From Syntrophaceae bacterium UBA1163 (GTDB taxonomy: Bacteria > Desulfobacterota > BSN033 > UBA1163), in assembly GCA_002311635.1 (NCBI GenBank), contig DBZJ01000199.1, positions 1 to 6,439 on the forward strand: 6,439 nucleotides of DNA. Reading direction: 5' to 3'. The translations under genes and the position numbers were made by a program. Shown piece after piece: positions 5,257-6,439 of this stretch (positions are counted from its first letter, which is position 1; each line of letters opens with the position of its first letter). The notes under the pieces were generated by a model that worked only from the letters and a program-made list of their open reading frames with translations, was not told the origin of the DNA and made no database searches.

Positions 5257-5670
5257 ATGAAAAAGACGATTCTGTTTGTGGTTATGCTGACGTTGGTAGC
5301 TTTTGTATCGGGAGCCATTGCAGCAGCTCCTCCAAAAGCAGCAACGACTGCTCCTGCCCCGGCAGCACCGGCCTCCACGGCGCCCGCTAAAATGGAAAAG
5401 TTCTGGGGAACGATCAAGAGTGTGGATGCAATGGCGAAGAGCATCGTTGTTGTTGGAAAAGGAAAGGCAGAGAAAACCTTCATGGTCACCGCTGATACAA
5501 AGATCACCAAGGGTAAGGAGGCTCTCAATTTTGAGGATCTGAAGACTGGAATGCGTGGCGACGTCCATTACAAGATGGAGATGGACAAGATGGTTGCTGT
5601 TAAGATCCACGTGGCCGCATCAAAGGCTGCTCCGAAGGCTGCCCCGAAGGCTGCAACAACGGGACAGTAA
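5257..5670 (+). CDS. Secreted small-domain protein with Ala/Pro-rich flanks
   Basis: A 137-residue protein. Residues 1-22 are a signal peptide (KK, hydrophobic core, AIA-A cleavage). Residues 23-46 form an Ala/Pro/Thr linker. Residues 47-115 form a compact beta-rich domain: FWGTIKSVDAMAKSIVVV, a strand with TFMVTADTKI, LNFEDLKTGMRGDVHY, then VAVKIHV. That order (GTI-SVD, T-ADTKI, DLK-G--V) recalls DUF5666-like OB-type domains, an inference from pattern only. The C terminus repeats KAAP three times (AAPKAAPKAA), encoded by a 12-base tandem repeat. It is probably periplasmic; function unknown. GAGGGGAGGTG (5240-5250) is a strong ribosome binding site before ATG 5257. It is a single-gene unit: sigma-54 promoter before, hairpin terminator after, which implies control by an environmental or nitrogen-type signal. 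Not certain whether the flanks anchor it to cell wall or nucleic acid. Confidence 0.8.
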   Translation: MKKTILFVVMLTLVAFVSGAIAAAPPKAATTAPAPAAPASTAPAKMEKFWGTIKSVDAMAKSIVVVGKGKAEKTFMVTADTKITKGKEALNFEDLKTGMRGDVHYKMEMDKMVAVKIHVAASKAAPKAAPKAATTGQ

Positions 5671-5696
5671 TCCAAAAAGCAACTGAAAAATCCCTA

Positions 5697-5731
5697 TCAA
5701 AGAGGCACACTCAAATGGTGTGCCTCTTTGA
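5697..5731 (+). terminator. Rho-independent terminator after the 5257 gene
   Basis: A perfect 14-base-pair stem: TCAAAGAGGCACAC (5697-5710) with GTGTGCCTCTTTGA (5718-5731), seven-base loop. It starts 26 bases after the stop codon. The U-tract is only the CTCTTTG of the stem, so termination strength may rest on the long stem. Confidence 0.75.
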
Positions 5732-5798
5732 ACTAACGGTGAACCTTTGTAAATGGTATTCTAATCTATCCGAGGCACTCTTCCAGTAAAAAAATTAT

Positions 5799-5826
5799 TT
5801 GATTCTTTTAGGCGGGTATCTATAAT
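5799..5826 (+). promoter_or_regulatory. Sigma-70 promoter of the lipoprotein gene
   Basis: TTGATT (5799-5804), a 16-base spacer, and a perfect TATAAT (5821-5826). Transcription would start near 5833, followed by a leader of about 48 bases with GAGGTGAT (5867-5874) as ribosome binding site. Confidence 0.75.
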
Positions 5827-5880
5827 TTGGGAAAGGGAAACGAACTTATTAATCCTTAGAAAGAACGAGGTGATGGGAAG

Positions 5881-6171
5881 ATGAAAAGGGTAATATCGGC
5901 TGCCCTGTCGATGCTTTTGGTCGGTCTATTTGTTTCAGCCCTGGTAGGATGCGGGGCAGACATTAAGGAAGAGAATGAGAGACTGAAAGCGGAAAACACC
6001 AGCCTCAAATCGGGCAGCGATAATTTAAAGCTCGAAATACAAAAATTGAAGGAAGATATCCAGAAGGCCGCTGAAAAGGATGCGACTATCGCTTCTCTGA
6101 CTGCCGAGAACGAGGCATTGAAAAAACAGGTGGATGACCTAAATGCCAAAATATCAAAGAAGAAAAAGTAG
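5881..6171 (+). CDS. Small coiled-coil lipoprotein, Lpp-like
   Basis: A 96-residue protein. Residues 1-23 are a lipoprotein signal peptide ending in the lipobox LVGC, with Cys24 as the lipidated residue. Gly at +2 gives no Asp-type retention signal, so the outer membrane is likely. Residues 30-90 are a continuous coiled coil with heptad Leu/Ile (ENERLKAENTSLK, LEIQKLKEDI, LTAENEALKKQVDDL), ending in a Lys-rich tail KISKKKK. The design resembles Braun-type lipoproteins, whose C-terminal Lys is joined to peptidoglycan; the Lys tail would allow that, but sequence homology is not shown. GAGGTGAT lies six bases before the ATG. Single gene with its own promoter and terminator; probably a well expressed envelope structural or stress protein. 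Confidence 0.8.
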   Translation: MKRVISAALSMLLVGLFVSALVGCGADIKEENERLKAENTSLKSGSDNLKLEIQKLKEDIQKAAEKDATIASLTAENEALKKQVDDLNAKISKKKK

Positions 6172-6192
6172 CCACACGATGACGAAATCATA

Positions 6193-6230
6193 AAAAAGGG
6201 AAGGCTCAGTCAAAAGGGTTTTCCCTTTTT
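6193..6230 (+). terminator. Terminator after the lipoprotein gene
   Basis: AAAAAGGGAA (6193-6202) pairs perfectly with TTCCCTTTTT (6221-6230). An alternative, mutually exclusive hairpin forms from AAAAGGG (6212-6218) and CCCTTTT (6223-6229) with a four-base loop, followed by T. Both use the same T-rich right arm. It starts about 20 bases after the stop. Confidence 0.65.
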
Positions 6231-6320
6231 GGGTTGATTCTTTCTCTCTTTCCTCTTCAGGGCTTCTTCTTTCTTAATAACCCCACTGCCTCCACATCTT
6301 GAGCAGACTTTAAACGAGAT
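6210..6320 (-). pseudogene. Possible broken small CxxCxGxG zinc-motif gene
   Basis: A minus-strand frame reads SFKVCSRCGGSGVIKKEEA, then a Lys/Arg-rich tail ending KKGKPF and TGA (6210-6212). CSRCGGSG is a single CxxCxGxG motif of the DnaJ zinc-finger type, as found in various tiny zinc proteins. No ATG, GTG or TTG opens the frame; the codon before SFK is ATC (6318-6320), one base from ATG, and an 11-base tandem duplication lies exactly there (6315-6336). No ribosome binding site is visible. The stop lies within the lipoprotein terminator. Either a relic that lost its start, or chance: the motif is short. Confidence 0.3.
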
Positions 6321-6336
6321 TACGTCGAGATTACGT
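6315..6336. repeat. 11-base tandem duplication
   Basis: CGAGATTACGT occurs twice in direct succession without mismatch, probably a slippage duplication. It spans the point where the minus-strand zinc-motif frame would need its start. Confidence 0.7.
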
Positions 6337-6439
6337 ATTGAAGGGGTTGCCTGTTTTCCTTTTCCACTGCTAACCCCTAAATTTAAGTAATTCTATGAAT
6401 TTCCTGTGTCTTTTGACCTTGAATTTTTAAGTTTAGTTA
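6337..6439. other. Right-hand end without a gene
   Basis: An AT-rich stretch with no coding frame. AGGGGTT (6342-6348) and AACCCCT (6372-6378) form a 7-base inverted repeat around a 23-base loop; it has no U-tract and no assigned role. Confidence 0.4.

Noticed and set aside
5175..5610. Minus-strand frames of 117 and 125 codons
   Set aside because: Antisense to the signal-peptide protein at 5257; the Ala/Gly runs mirror its Ala/Pro-rich linker codons.
5856..6191. Minus-strand frame of 111 codons rich in Ser and Phe
   Set aside because: Antisense image of the coiled-coil lipoprotein (GAA/AAA codons read as TTC/TTT).
1..6439. tRNA, rRNA, CRISPR array, complete insertion sequence
   Set aside because: I looked for T-loop sequences, conserved rRNA strings, regularly spaced repeats and transposase motifs with terminal inverted repeats, and saw none.

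Overview
The window looks like an accessory or decaying stretch of a Gram-negative bacterial chromosome. Three products carry Sec signal peptides, one is a lipoprotein, and there is a sigma-54 promoter plus remains of a sigma-54 activator. The mix of families (DUF547, DoxX, DUF4833, an lmo0937-like peptide, a LOG-type protein) reminds me of Nitrospirota, Desulfobacterota or NC10-type bacteria. That is an impression from family content, not a demonstrated placement. Only about half of the window is intact coding sequence, and all intact genes lie on the + strand.

Layout. 1-1040: a LOG/lysine-decarboxylase-like nucleotide-binding protein behind a near-consensus sigma-70 promoter, possibly carried as an integron-type cassette (the window opens with an attC-3'-like end, and an attC-like element lies at 982-1034). 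1090-1346: two neighbouring palindromes, then a tiny lmo0937-type membrane protein whose start codon reads ATA behind a perfect ribosome binding site. 1390-2318: promoter and gene for a secreted DUF547 protein. 2463-2994: an N-terminal stub resembling mercuric-reductase-like flavoproteins, whose stop codon sits in the ribosome binding site of a DoxX-family membrane protein. 2995-3843: about 850 bases without an intact gene, holding a minus-strand relic (possible response-regulator tail, ATGA overlap with a short ORF) and an imperfect direct repeat. 3844-4444: promoter and secreted DUF4833 protein. 4652-5077: a clear pseudogene of an NtrC-family sigma-54 activator. 5202-5731: a textbook -24/-12 promoter, a secreted Ala/Pro-flanked small-domain protein, and a strong hairpin terminator. 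5799-6230: sigma-70 promoter, small coiled-coil lipoprotein, terminator. 6210-6439: a possible broken CxxCxGxG zinc-motif gene on the minus strand and an 11-base tandem duplication.

How it fits together. The intact genes are mostly single transcription units with their own promoters, and four of the five larger products act in the envelope (secreted, membrane or lipoprotein). They do not form an obvious pathway. The most informative picture is gene loss: at least three recognisable genes survive as fragments. The most testable point is the intact sigma-54 promoter of the 5257 gene, which stands 125 bases downstream of the dead sigma-54 activator.
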